DNA of 64,000 nt from an uncultured Tenacibaculum sp. (GTDB lineage Bacteria > Bacteroidota > Bacteroidia > Flavobacteriales > Flavobacteriaceae): positions 248,001 to 312,000 of the forward strand of contig CANLQH010000001.1 of assembly GCA_947493285.1 (NCBI GenBank), in the 5' to 3' direction. Position 1 is the first letter of the stretch; every line of letters begins with the position of its first letter. Below the pieces are notes generated by a model that did not search any database, had not been told where the DNA came from, and was given only the letters and a program-made list of their open reading frames with translations. Shown piece after piece: positions 27,739 to 35,630 of this stretch. The position numbers and the translations under genes were made by a program.

Positions 27739-27758
27739 AACTTCTTAAAAATATACCA

Positions 27759-28997
27759 ATGAACAAACAACATATCATCGATCGATTTATAAAATACGTA
27801 ACTATTGATACTGAAAGTGATCCAAACAATCCAGCTTTTCCTAGTACTGAAAAACAATGGGATTTAGCTCGTGTTCTTGAAAAAGAATTAAAAGAGATTG
27901 GAATGGAAGATGTAGATTTAGATGAGAACTGTTATTTAATGGCAACCCTACCTAGTAATTTAGATTACGAAGTACCTACAATCGGTTTTGTAGCGCATAT
28001 TGATACAAGTCCTGATTTTACTGGAGCTAATGTTAAGCCTCAAATTCATGAGAATTATGATGGTAAAGACATTGTTTTAAATGAAGAACAAAACATTGTT
28101 TTATCTCCAGATTATTTTGAAGATTTATTGCAGTACAAAGGACAGACTATTATCACTACTGATGGTACAACTTTATTAGGTGCCGATGATAAAGCTGGTG
28201 TTACTGAAATTGTTTCTGCAATGGAATATTTAATCCAGCATCCAGAAATTAAACATGGTAAAATTAGAGTATGCTTCCCTCCTGATGAAGAAGTTGGTAA
28301 AGGAGCTCACATGTTTGATGTTGAAAAATTCGGAGCTCAATGGGCTTATACGATGGATGGTAGTCAGATTGGTGAATTAGAATATGAAAACTTTAATGCA
28401 GCCGGAGCAAAGGTTACTATTAATGGTAAAATTGTACACCCAGGATATGCAAAAGGAAAAATGATTAATTCTATGACCATTGCTAGTGAGTTCATCAACG
28501 CTTTACCAGAAGATGAAGTTCCTGAAAGAACATCTGGTTACGAAGGTTTTTTCCATTTACATAATATGGAAGGAAAAGTAGAACAAACTACTTTACAGTA
28601 TATTATTAGAGATCATGATATGGATTTATTTAATAATCGTAAACAAGCCATGTTAGATTTAGCAGAAGTTTTAAATGCTAAACGAAGTCAAAAATTAATT
28701 ACTGTTGACATTAAAGATCAATACTACAATATGAAAGAAAAAGTTACTCCTGTAATGCATATTGTTGATATCGCAGAAGAAGTAATGAAAGATATGGGAA
28801 TTACTCCATTAATTAAACCAATTCGTGGTGGTACAGATGGTTCTCAATTATCATATAAAGGATTACCATGCCCAAATATTTTTGCAGGAGGTCATAATTT
28901 CCATGGACGTTATGAATATGTACCTGTTGAAAGCATTTTAAAAGCTACCGAAGTAATTGTTGGTATTGCTCAGAAAGTAGCTGAAAAGAATCGTTAA
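27759..28997 (+). CDS. pepT: Peptidase T (tripeptide aminopeptidase)
   Basis: 412 residues, family M20. Metal ligands are visible in HIDTSPDFTGANV, GADDKAGVTEIV, PPDEEVGKGAHMF and GGHNFHGRYEY. The lid domain occupies about 210-325. It removes the N-terminal residue from tripeptides in the cytoplasm. It has its own promoter and a strong terminator, so it is a single-gene unit. Confidence 0.95.
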   Translation: MNKQHIIDRFIKYVTIDTESDPNNPAFPSTEKQWDLARVLEKELKEIGMEDVDLDENCYLMATLPSNLDYEVPTIGFVAHIDTSPDFTGANVKPQIHENYDGKDIVLNEEQNIVLSPDYFEDLLQYKGQTIITTDGTTLLGADDKAGVTEIVSAMEYLIQHPEIKHGKIRVCFPPDEEVGKGAHMFDVEKFGAQWAYTMDGSQIGELEYENFNAAGAKVTINGKIVHPGYAKGKMINSMTIASEFINALPEDEVPERTSGYEGFFHLHNMEGKVEQTTLQYIIRDHDMDLFNNRKQAMLDLAEVLNAKRSQKLITVDIKDQYYNMKEKVTPVMHIVDIAEEVMKDMGITPLIKPIRGGTDGSQLSYKGLPCPNIFAGGHNFHGRYEYVPVESILKATEVIVGIAQKVAEKNR

Positions 28998-29025
28998 TCA
29001 AAATAACATTTCATTTATAAAAATC

Positions 29026-29056
29026 AAAAACTCTAGCCGAAGCTAGAGTTTTTTTT
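29026..29056 (+). terminator. Terminator of pepT
   Basis: CTCTAGC and GCTAGAG arms close a CGAA tetraloop, flanked by A and T tracts (eight T). Confidence 0.88.
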
Positions 29057-29096
29057 ATGATATTTTTCTACCCCTTAAAGAAAATATCAATCATGT

Positions 29097-29173
29097 GAAA
29101 TAAATCCCCTTATATTTATTTCATTGCAAATATGTTTTTTTTTAGAATATCAGGCGATAGGAAAACCCCCTAT
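29097..29173 (+). repeat. Two-part motif, copy 1, upstream of lysA
   Basis: Part one is a perfect inverted repeat GAAATAAAT/ATTTATTTC (29097-29122) around a CCCCTTAT loop, followed by ATTGCAAATAT. Part two is ATAGGAAAACCCCCTAT (29157-29173). A similar pair in the same order occurs after lysA at 30571-30650. Confidence 0.5.
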
Positions 29174-29265
29174 TTCTCAATAGTAATTTCCTGTATTTTA
29201 CAAAAAATAGCAATCTGTAAGATTTTTATATTTTATTTTCTGTACATATTTACTTAAATACTTTT

Positions 29266-30492
29266 ATGCCCTCAAAAACAAGTAATATGAATGAAAATAG
29301 CTTATTAAATTTAGCAAGAAAGCATGATACACCTTTGTATGTTTACAATACTGAAAAAATAGTTAGTCAGTATACTAAATTCGTTAGTGCTTTTTCTAAA
29401 GTAAAAAAATTAAAAATAAACTACGCAGTAAAAGCTCTTTCAAACATTAATATTTTAAAAGTATTTAACAATTTAAAAAGCGGTTTAGATACAGTTTCTA
29501 TTCAAGAAGTAAAATTAGGATTACTAGCTGGCTTTAATCCTAAAGATATTATTTATACACCCAACTGCGTATCGTTAAAAGAAATTGAAGATGTTGCTAA
29601 ATTAGGAGTTCAAATAAATATCGATAATCTTTCTATATTAGAATTATTCGGACAAAAACATCCTAAAACACCAGTATGTATTCGTATTAACCCACATATT
29701 ATGGCTGGTGGAAATAGTAAAATCTCGGTAGGTCATATCGATTCTAAATTCGGAATTTCTATTCATCAAATCCCACATATAAAAAGAGTGATTCAAAACA
29801 CTGGTATGCACATTAATGGAATTCATATGCATACTGGGTCTGATATATTAGATATTGATACTTTTTTAAGAGCTGCAGAAATTTTATTTAATGTTACTAA
29901 GGAATTTAAAAATATAGATTTTATTGATTTTGGTAGTGGCTTTAAAGTACCTTATAAAGAAGGTGATATTTCTACAAACATTGAAGAGTTAGGAAAAAAA
30001 CTATCACTTCGATTCAATCAGTTTTGTAAAGAATATGGTAAAGATATTACCTTAATGTTTGAACCTGGAAAGTATTTAGTTAGTGATGCTGGTAAATTTT
30101 TAACCAAGGTAAATGTGGTAAAACAAACAACGTCTACTGTTTTCGCAGGTATAGATAGTGGCTTTAATCATTTTATTAGACCTATGCTATACGATTCTTA
30201 CCATCATATAAAAAACATTTCAAACCCAACTGGTAGAGAGCGCTTTTATAGTGTTGTTGGTTATATATGCGAAACTGATACTTTTGCCATTAATAGAAGA
30301 ATTAATGAAATATCTGAAGAAGATATTTTATCTTTCTCTAATGCTGGAGCTTATTGTTTTTCTATGGCTTCAAATTACAATTCAAGATATAAACCAGCTG
30401 AAGTAATGATTTATAAAGGAAAAGACTTTTTAATACGAAAAAGAGAAACCATAGATGACATTTTAAATAACCAAGAAGAACATATTCTATAA
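29266..30492 (+). CDS. lysA: Diaminopimelate decarboxylase
   Basis: 408 residues from ATG 29266; an internal ATG at 29287 (MNENSLLNLARK) is an equally plausible start. Fold type III: the PLP lysine is K56 in NYAVKALSN, the HMHTGSD motif and the glycine-rich DFGSGFKVPYKEGD bind phosphate, EPGKYLV and the CETDTF cysteine contribute to the active site of the dimer. It forms lysine from meso-diaminopimelate, the last lysine step. The related carboxynorspermidine decarboxylases are less likely given the motif set. It stands alone behind a complex upstream region and before a strong terminator. Confidence 0.88.
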   Translation: MPSKTSNMNENSLLNLARKHDTPLYVYNTEKIVSQYTKFVSAFSKVKKLKINYAVKALSNINILKVFNNLKSGLDTVSIQEVKLGLLAGFNPKDIIYTPNCVSLKEIEDVAKLGVQINIDNLSILELFGQKHPKTPVCIRINPHIMAGGNSKISVGHIDSKFGISIHQIPHIKRVIQNTGMHINGIHMHTGSDILDIDTFLRAAEILFNVTKEFKNIDFIDFGSGFKVPYKEGDISTNIEELGKKLSLRFNQFCKEYGKDITLMFEPGKYLVSDAGKFLTKVNVVKQTTSTVFAGIDSGFNHFIRPMLYDSYHHIKNISNPTGRERFYSVVGYICETDTFAINRRINEISEEDILSFSNAGAYCFSMASNYNSRYKPAEVMIYKGKDFLIRKRETIDDILNNQEEHIL

Positions 30493-30495
30493 AAT

Positions 30496-30529
30496 AAAAA
30501 CTCTGATCTTAGTAGATCAGAGTTTTTTT
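30496..30529 (+). terminator. Terminator of lysA
   Basis: CTCTGATCT and AGATCAGAG arms close a TAGT loop, followed by seven T. Confidence 0.88.
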
Positions 30530-30570
30530 AAAATATAATCAACCCCTCAAAAGACTATATCTTAAAACGT

Positions 30571-30650
30571 TGTAATAAAGTCCCCTATCTTTAATTACAT
30601 TACAAATATCACGAATTAATTCAATTAAACTAATAGGAAAATCCCCCTTT
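30571..30650 (+). repeat. Two-part motif, copy 2, downstream of lysA
   Basis: TGTAATAAAG and CTTTAATTACA flank TCCCCTAT, followed by ATTACAAATAT, then ATAGGAAAATCCCCC at 30633-30647. It matches copy 1 (29097-29173) in order, spacing and core bases although the arms differ. Confidence 0.45.
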
Positions 30651-30700
30651 ATTATAGTTTAATCACTTTTCTTACTTAAAAAAACGTTCTTAAAATAGAA

Positions 30701-30727
30701 AAAGCCTACTCAAAATAAGTAGGCTTT
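30701..30727 (-). terminator. Terminator of rpsF-rpsR-rplI
   Basis: AAAGCCTACT and AGTAGGCTTT form a perfect 10-bp stem with a seven-base loop and a T-rich tail on the minus strand. Confidence 0.82.
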
Positions 30728-30755
30728 ATTATAGGTGTTATATGTTATTTAAAGA

Positions 30756-31205
30756 CTACTTTTCAGCAACTACTTCAAATACAATATCAGCAACTACAGC
30801 TCTGTGTAAACGTACAGCTGCGTTGTATTTTCCTAATCTTTTTACGTTACCTCCAGTAACTTTGATAAATTTCTTATCAATTTCAGTTCCAGCTTTAGCT
30901 ATGGCAGCAGCAACATCAATGTTGTTTACTGAACCAAATAACTTATCTCCAGATCCTACTTTAGAAGCAATCTTTAATTCGTAACCTTTAAGAGTTTCAG
31001 CTATTTTAGTAGCATCTTCTACTAATTTAGCTTCTTTAAAAGCACGTTGCTTTAAATTTTCAGCTAATACTTTTTTAGCTGAAGAAGTAGCTAAAGTTGC
31101 ATATCCTTGAGGTATTAGGTAGTTACGACCATAACCATTCTTAACAGTTACAACATCGTCTTTAAAACCTAAGTTTTCTACGTCTTGTTTTAATATCAAT
31201 TCCAT
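30756..31205 (-). CDS. rplI: 50S ribosomal protein L9
   Basis: 149 residues. The N-terminal motif MELILKQDVENLGFKDDVVTVKNGYGRNYLIPQG is diagnostic of L9, with the long connecting helix and C-terminal rRNA-binding domain following. It is the last gene of rpsF-rpsR-rplI, 15 bases after rpsR. Confidence 0.97.
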   Translation of the reverse strand: MELILKQDVENLGFKDDVVTVKNGYGRNYLIPQGYATLATSSAKKVLAENLKQRAFKEAKLVEDATKIAETLKGYELKIASKVGSGDKLFGSVNNIDVAAAIAKAGTEIDKKFIKVTGGNVKRLGKYNAAVRLHRAVVADIVFEVVAEK

Positions 31206-31220
31206 GTTTCTACTTCTTTA

Positions 31221-31517
31221 TTATTTTAACAAATCACCAACGTATGGCATTAATGCTAAGTGACGTGCTCTTTTAATAGCCTGTGCCACCTTACGTTGAT
31301 ACTTTAATGATGTTCCTGTTAAACGTCTTGGTAATATTTTACCTTGCTCGTTTACTAAATACATTAAGAAGTCTGCATCTTTATAATCGATGTATTTAAT
31401 ACCATTCTTTTTAAAACGACAGTATTTAGCTTCTTTCTTTGTCTCAATATCAAGCGGAGTTAAGTAACGTACTTCTCCTTGCTTGTTTCCTTTTGCTTGT
31501 TGATCTATTGATGCCAT
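31221..31517 (-). CDS. rpsR: 30S ribosomal protein S18
   Basis: 98 residues. The core [53 protein letters not shown] is S18, with a short extra N-terminus. S18 pairs with S6 on the small subunit platform; its gene follows rpsF by three bases. Confidence 0.97.
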   Translation of the reverse strand: MASIDQQAKGNKQGEVRYLTPLDIETKKEAKYCRFKKNGIKYIDYKDADFLMYLVNEQGKILPRRLTGTSLKYQRKVAQAIKRARHLALMPYVGDLLK

Positions 31518-31520
31518 TTC

Positions 31521-31862
31521 TTACTTTTTTGCAGATTTAACACGATTTCTTCTTTTTTCAGCCCAAGCTGCAGCATGCTTGTCTAACTTTACAGTTAAAT
31601 AACGCATAACGCTATCATCTCTTCTGAACTCTAATTCAAAAGCAGTAATAGCTTCTCCTGCTACCTTGTACTCTAATAAGTGGTAAAATCCACTTTTTTT
31701 CTTTTCGATTGGATAAGCTAATTTTTTTAAGCCCCAATCTTCTTTAGAAATCATTTCAGCACCTTTAGAAAGTAAATAGTCCTCAAACTTCTTTACTGTC
31801 TCCTTTATCTGAGTTTCAGATAAAACGGGATTCAAAATGAAAACAGTTTCGTAATGATTCAT
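31521..31862 (-). CDS. rpsF: 30S ribosomal protein S6
   Basis: 113 residues. NHYETVFILNPVLSETQIKE and WGLKKLAYPIEKKKSGFYHLLEY are S6 signatures. First gene of the S6-S18-L9 operon; a TATATTTG box 34 bases upstream is the likely promoter. Confidence 0.97.
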   Translation of the reverse strand: MNHYETVFILNPVLSETQIKETVKKFEDYLLSKGAEMISKEDWGLKKLAYPIEKKKSGFYHLLEYKVAGEAITAFELEFRRDDSVMRYLTVKLDKHAAAWAEKRRNRVKSAKK

Positions 31863-31896
31863 AATTAAAATGTTTAAAATTTTATTTTTAAGCCTG

Positions 31897-31904
31897 CAAA
31901 TATA
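31897..31904 (-). promoter_or_regulatory. Candidate -7 box (TATATTTG) of rpsF-rpsR-rplI
   Basis: Exact TAnnTTTG match 34 bases upstream of the rpsF ATG. Confidence 0.55.
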
Positions 31905-31961
31905 GTTATATTATATCCTATTAGCAAGTATTTAGCACTTAATTATTTTATTGATTTTATG

Positions 31962-31969
31962 TAAGTTTG
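31962..31969 (+). promoter_or_regulatory. Candidate -7 box (TAAGTTTG) for the desaturase-like gene
   Basis: Exact TAnnTTTG match 25 bases before the ATG at 31995. Confidence 0.5.
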
Positions 31970-31994
31970 TTTCCCTTATAATTAGAATATCTTT

Positions 31995-32891
31995 ATGCAA
32001 GTTCCTGAACTACCAAATTTAATACACTATGCGATTCCTTTTTTTATTGCTACAGTTATAATTGAAGTTATTTTAACTGTTAAAGTAAAACTTAGTGAAT
32101 ATGAATTTAAAGATTCTATAACATCAATAACTATGGGATTAGGTAATGTTTTTATAGGACTATTTACCAAAGCTTTAGTGCTTGCTTTTTTTACTTTTTT
32201 ATATCAATATAGACTCTTTACAATTCCGTTTGTATGGTGGGCTTGGATTCTTTTATTATTTGCTGAAGATTTAGTGTATTATTGGAATCATAGGATTGCT
32301 CATGAGAGTAGATTATTTTGGGCAAGCCATGTTGTACACCATTCTTCTCAAAAATATAATTTAAGTACTGCTTTACGACAAACTTGGTCTGGTAGTTTTT
32401 ATACTTTTATTTTTTGGGCTCCGTTAGCGCTTTTAGGATTTCATCCAATAATGATATTAATGCAAATGAGTGTTAGCTTATTATATCAATACTGGATTCA
32501 TACCGAATTAATAACCAAACTACCTAATTGGTTTGAAGCAATATTTAACACGCCTAGTCATCATAGAGTACACCATGCTACAAATCCGCAATATTTAGAT
32601 AGAAATCACGCTGGTATTTTTATTATTTGGGATAAACTGTTTGGAACTTTTGAACCTGAAGTAGAAAAACCTGTTTATGGTTTAGTATCAAATATCAACA
32701 CTTATAATCCTATTAAAATTGCCTTTATAGAGTGGTATCATATGCTTAAAGATGTTTTTACTTCTAAAACTTCTTTTAATAAACGTATTTTATATTTTTT
32801 AAAACCTCCAGGATGGAGACATGACGGAAGCGGTAAATTATCTGGAGATTTCCGCAAAGAATGGGAAGAAAATAAAAAAGGAGAAGCTTAA
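31995..32891 (+). CDS. Sterol desaturase/fatty acid hydroxylase family membrane enzyme
   Basis: 298 residues with about four to five membrane helices and the eight-histidine di-iron signature: HRIAH (HxxxH), HVVHH (HxxHH) and HRVHH with a later N-H (RNHAG). Members hydroxylate or desaturate lipids in the inner membrane using O2. Bacterial homologues can act on ether lipids, carotenoids or fatty acids; the substrate here is not determinable. Its stop codon lies inside the loop of its own terminator hairpin. Confidence 0.87.
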   Translation: MQVPELPNLIHYAIPFFIATVIIEVILTVKVKLSEYEFKDSITSITMGLGNVFIGLFTKALVLAFFTFLYQYRLFTIPFVWWAWILLLFAEDLVYYWNHRIAHESRLFWASHVVHHSSQKYNLSTALRQTWSGSFYTFIFWAPLALLGFHPIMILMQMSVSLLYQYWIHTELITKLPNWFEAIFNTPSHHRVHHATNPQYLDRNHAGIFIIWDKLFGTFEPEVEKPVYGLVSNINTYNPIKIAFIEWYHMLKDVFTSKTSFNKRILYFLKPPGWRHDGSGKLSGDFRKEWEENKKGEA

Positions 32892-32906
32892 TACTTCTCC
32901 TTTTTT
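32874..32906 (+). terminator. Terminator overlapping the 3' end of the desaturase-like gene
   Basis: AAAAAAGGAGAAG and CTTCTCCTTTTTT form a 13-bp stem with a seven-base loop; the left arm encodes the last residues and the stop codon sits in the loop. It ends one base before the convergent gene at 32908 and may serve both. Confidence 0.85.
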
Positions 32907-32907
32907 A

Positions 32908-33969
32908 TTAATTAATATCAAATCGTAATCCTAATGAAATATTTCTAGTATCTGTATTTTTAAATAATGGATTCAAATCATACTTAGCATATAGTCCACA
33001 ACCTTTGTAAGCTATATAGGCACTTAAACCATAGTTTATGGTATTGGTGTTAAATCCATCTTTCTGAACTTCTTCAATATTTACACCTTCAGCATTTTTA
33101 TATTCAAGATATTGACGTGTTCCTAGTTTAAATCCAAAGAACCCTCCTACTCCTAATCGAACTGACTTATGTGTTCTATCTACTATCTTATCTTCTGAAT
33201 ATTTTTTGTTTTTAGAAAAATCAAACTCTAAATGCATCGGGAAAGTCATTTGTACATGTCTTAATCTGCTTTCACTAAGATTATTTGCATTTACATTTAA
33301 TAATGTTTCGTCTCCATTAACTACGTGATATTGATTATTCTCCGCTCTTAAATTATTCCAAAGAAATGAAAGTCCGTATTTAAAATAAGTTTTAGATGGT
33401 TCTTTTGATATACGTGTTTTCCAAGTAAATCCTAATTCATAAAAATGTGATTGCCAAAATTTATAATTAGAATCGTTTAAAGAACTAAAACTATTATCGG
33501 TTAACACATTATTTACCCCTAAGGCAAAAACAAGTTGCGTTGTTGTTCTTTTGTCTTTTCTTCTTTTCTTTTTTTCTTTATCCTTATTAGAGAGCTCTAA
33601 TTTAAATTTTGCTCCTCCAATGCTAAATGAATTATCTTCAAAATCTTCATCGCTACTAGCAATATTTCCATCTATTTTATCTTGAACTAATTGCTGTAAG
33701 TTCTGCACCTCTACACTTACTCTTTTTTCTATTTGTGCTGCATGGTAAGTGGCGGTTTCTTTTTTTAACGCTGTAGCTTCTGCTGAAGTAATCTTATTTT
33801 TTTCAAGATCTAAATTAATCTCTTTAACTTTTTGTTTTAACGAATCTTTTTGTTGCTTCGTTATTTTATCAATCTTTCTAGAGATTCTTTGAACTTCATT
33901 CTCAAATGTTTTCTCTTGAGACTGGGCAATAGTTGTTACAAACAACACTAATAATAGTATTCTTTTCAT
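32908..33969 (-). CDS. Secreted outer-membrane protein with coiled-coil N-terminus
   Basis: 353 residues. A signal peptide (1-18, MKRILLLVLFVTTIAQSQ) is followed by a Lys/Glu/Gln-rich helical, probably coiled-coil region (about 25-95), a basic linker around KKKRRKDKR, and a C-terminal beta-barrel-like domain (about 140-353) with Gly/Tyr/Phe-rich strands ending in LGLRFDIN. No specific family is recognised. It follows an anti-sigma-like gene and an ECF sigma factor on the same strand, so it is a probable target or sensor of that module. Confidence 0.7.
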   Translation of the reverse strand: MKRILLLVLFVTTIAQSQEKTFENEVQRISRKIDKITKQQKDSLKQKVKEINLDLEKNKITSAEATALKKETATYHAAQIEKRVSVEVQNLQQLVQDKIDGNIASSDEDFEDNSFSIGGAKFKLELSNKDKEKKKRRKDKRTTTQLVFALGVNNVLTDNSFSSLNDSNYKFWQSHFYELGFTWKTRISKEPSKTYFKYGLSFLWNNLRAENNQYHVVNGDETLLNVNANNLSESRLRHVQMTFPMHLEFDFSKNKKYSEDKIVDRTHKSVRLGVGGFFGFKLGTRQYLEYKNAEGVNIEEVQKDGFNTNTINYGLSAYIAYKGCGLYAKYDLNPLFKNTDTRNISLGLRFDIN

Positions 33970-34035
33970 TTCTTAAATTTTAAATTAAACGGATAATAAT
34001 TAGGTTAGTTTAATTATCGATAATTGGTAAGCGCT

Positions 34036-34854
34036 TTATTTATTTCTATCTGCAAATGCAACAATTACATCTGACAGTTTTATTTTTAGTTTATTCATGA
34101 AATTTTGTTGAAAATCAGTTTCTTCAATGTCCAATTCTACTTCAGCTAAAATAGTTTCAGGATCAATTTTTAAATTAGATTTTATCAACTCTTCTTGAAT
34201 GGTGTTTAATACTTCTTTTCTGTTTATTTTATACTTAGCATAATACTCTTTTACTTCTTGAGGTGAATGCGTAACTGCGAATAATAAATCATCTCCATTT
34301 ACTTTTACTCTTGAATTAATACGCTCTTTTTTTATTACACTTGTTTCTTTAATTACTTTTTTATCAGCAACCGCAATCATAACCTGATTAGGAATATCTT
34401 CTTTTTTAACCTCCTCTACTTTGTTTAAACTTTTATTTACGCTTGCAATGCTATAATTTTTCTTTTGTTGGTAGTTAACTACCTTATCTTCTATTTTCTT
34501 TTCAGTAACATTCAATTCTACCTTTTTTTCTTCTTTCGCTGCAAGAGCATTTTCAACATTATTAATTTCTTTAACATCTATTTTATCATCATTAAGTTGT
34601 AGACTATCAATAATAACGTTTGATATAATTTCTTTTCCATTCTCAACTGTACTTTCATAAAAAAATGAAAATCCTAAACTAATTAACAACAAAATACTTG
34701 CAGCATAACCTACATATTTATACCAATTACTTTTTTTAGAAGCTTGTTGTTCATCTAACTGATTACTTAGACGCTCCCAAGCTGATGCTGATGGTTTAAG
34801 CTCTCTGTTTTTAAGCTTATCGGCTATTTTCTTGTCTATTTTATTTGTCTGCAT
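34036..34854 (-). CDS. Putative anti-sigma factor (single-pass membrane protein)
   Basis: 272 residues. A cytoplasmic N-terminus (1-42) with the pattern KPSASAWERLSNQLDEQ common in Bacteroidota sigma-linked proteins, one membrane helix (about 46-64, YVGYAASILLLISLGFSFFY), then a charged, mostly disordered periplasmic region. It overlaps the sigma gene by 14 bases. The topology and position suggest an anti-sigma regulator; no ZAS or FecR motif was found, so the role is inference. Confidence 0.65.
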   Translation of the reverse strand: MQTNKIDKKIADKLKNRELKPSASAWERLSNQLDEQQASKKSNWYKYVGYAASILLLISLGFSFFYESTVENGKEIISNVIIDSLQLNDDKIDVKEINNVENALAAKEEKKVELNVTEKKIEDKVVNYQQKKNYSIASVNKSLNKVEEVKKEDIPNQVMIAVADKKVIKETSVIKKERINSRVKVNGDDLLFAVTHSPQEVKEYYAKYKINRKEVLNTIQEELIKSNLKIDPETILAEVELDIEETDFQQNFMNKLKIKLSDVIVAFADRNK

Positions 34855-35401
34855 TTTTAACCTCGTTAACTTTAATATAACTCTCTTGCAACCATTTTCT
34901 AGCTTTAAATAATTGCGACTTTGATGTTCCTTCTGAAATATTTAATTTCTTAGCAATTTCAGAATGCTTATAACCTTCAATAGCATACATATTAAAAACT
35001 AACTTATAGCCATCTGGTAATTGATCAATTAGCTTTTGAATATCTTCTACCGAAGTATTTTCAATATTATCGATAGAAGCATCATTAAAAACATAATCTT
35101 CGTCTGTTAATTGAATCGGATTCTTTTTACGCAAATAACTAATACAAGTATTTACCATTATTCTGCGAATCCACCCCTCAAAACTCCCATCACCTTTAAA
35201 TTTCTTCAGATTATTAAAAACCTTCAAAAAACCCTGTAGCATTAAATCTTCTGCATGATGAATATCTTTTACATATTGTCTACAAACTCCTAACATTTTA
35301 GGTGAAAACTGATCAAATAAAACTTGTTGAGCTTCTCTATTTTGCTCACTTGCTTTTTTAATTAGTGTAGATTGTTTGTTATGTAGTTGAATAATTTTCA
35401 A
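34841..35401 (-). CDS. ECF-type RNA polymerase sigma factor
   Basis: 186 residues. Region 2 (about 27-95) with QYVKDIHHAEDLMLQGFLKVF and FEGWIRRIMVNTCISYLRKK, and region 4 (about 120-175) with GYKHSEIAKKLNISEGTSKSQLFKARKWLQ helix-turn-helix. The start is TTG at 35401, 27 bases downstream of a TATATTTG promoter. It heads an operon with the anti-sigma-like and outer-membrane genes. Confidence 0.9.
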   Translation of the reverse strand: MKIIQLHNKQSTLIKKASEQNREAQQVLFDQFSPKMLGVCRQYVKDIHHAEDLMLQGFLKVFNNLKKFKGDGSFEGWIRRIMVNTCISYLRKKNPIQLTDEDYVFNDASIDNIENTSVEDIQKLIDQLPDGYKLVFNMYAIEGYKHSEIAKKLNISEGTSKSQLFKARKWLQESYIKVNEVKNADK

Positions 35402-35428
35402 TTCAAATAATTAAGTTTTCATTGCTTA

Positions 35429-35436
35429 CAAATATA
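35429..35436 (-). promoter_or_regulatory. Candidate -7 box (TATATTTG) for the ECF sigma operon
   Basis: Exact TAnnTTTG match between the preceding terminator and the TTG start at 35401. It makes the sigma operon independent of the upstream small RNA unit. Confidence 0.6.
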
Positions 35437-35472
35437 TAGACTCCACAATTTAAAAAAGGGTTGCTTGAAGAA

Positions 35473-35577
35473 CAAAAAAAATCTCCGACTTTAAAATAAA
35501 GTTGGAGATTTAAATATCATAATAGAATGATATTTCAGGGGGACTTATAAGTTTCAAGTCTTTACCACTGAATTATA
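35473..35577 (-). ncRNA. Candidate small non-coding RNA with three hairpins
   Basis: A self-contained unit on the minus strand: an exact TATATTTG box (35581-35588), about 105 bases without a plausible ORF, and a very strong terminator. Hairpin 1 pairs TTCAG with CTGAA (35534-35538, 35568-35572) around an inner GACTT/AAGTC stem. Hairpin 2 is a perfect 8-bp AATATCAT/ATGATATT stem with a six-base loop (35513-35534). Hairpin 3 is a 15-bp stem with one G-U and a three-base loop (35479-35511) followed by eight T. It lies between the mqo stop (35631) and the sigma operon promoter. No Rfam match could be checked. Confidence 0.65.
35474..35511 (-). terminator. Terminator of the small RNA (and of any mqo read-through)
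   Basis: AAATCTCCGACTTTA and TAAAGTTGGAGATTT pair over 15 bp with one G-U; eight T follow on the minus strand. Confidence 0.85.
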
Positions 35578-35580
35578 CTG

Positions 35581-35588
35581 CAAATATA
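35581..35588 (-). promoter_or_regulatory. Candidate -7 box (TATATTTG) of the small RNA
   Basis: Exact TAnnTTTG match 42 bases beyond the mqo stop, pointing away from mqo, with no ORF start following before the terminator. Confidence 0.6.
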
Positions 35589-35630
35589 TTGTTATTTAAC
35601 GTATTGACTTACAGGAAAAACACTCTATAT

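Noticed and set aside
29132..29257. A 41-codon ORF upstream of lysA as a lysine leader peptide or riboswitch region
   Set aside because: It is Phe/Ile-rich rather than Lys-rich, no terminator follows, and no lysine riboswitch core was recognised.
35534..35572. A tRNA-like segment (TTCAGTGGTAAAG with a GACTT/AAGTC stem) that at first looks like a D-arm and anticodon arm
   Set aside because: The anticodon loop lacks U33, no acceptor or T arm with GTTCRA follows, and promoter plus terminator fit a small RNA better.
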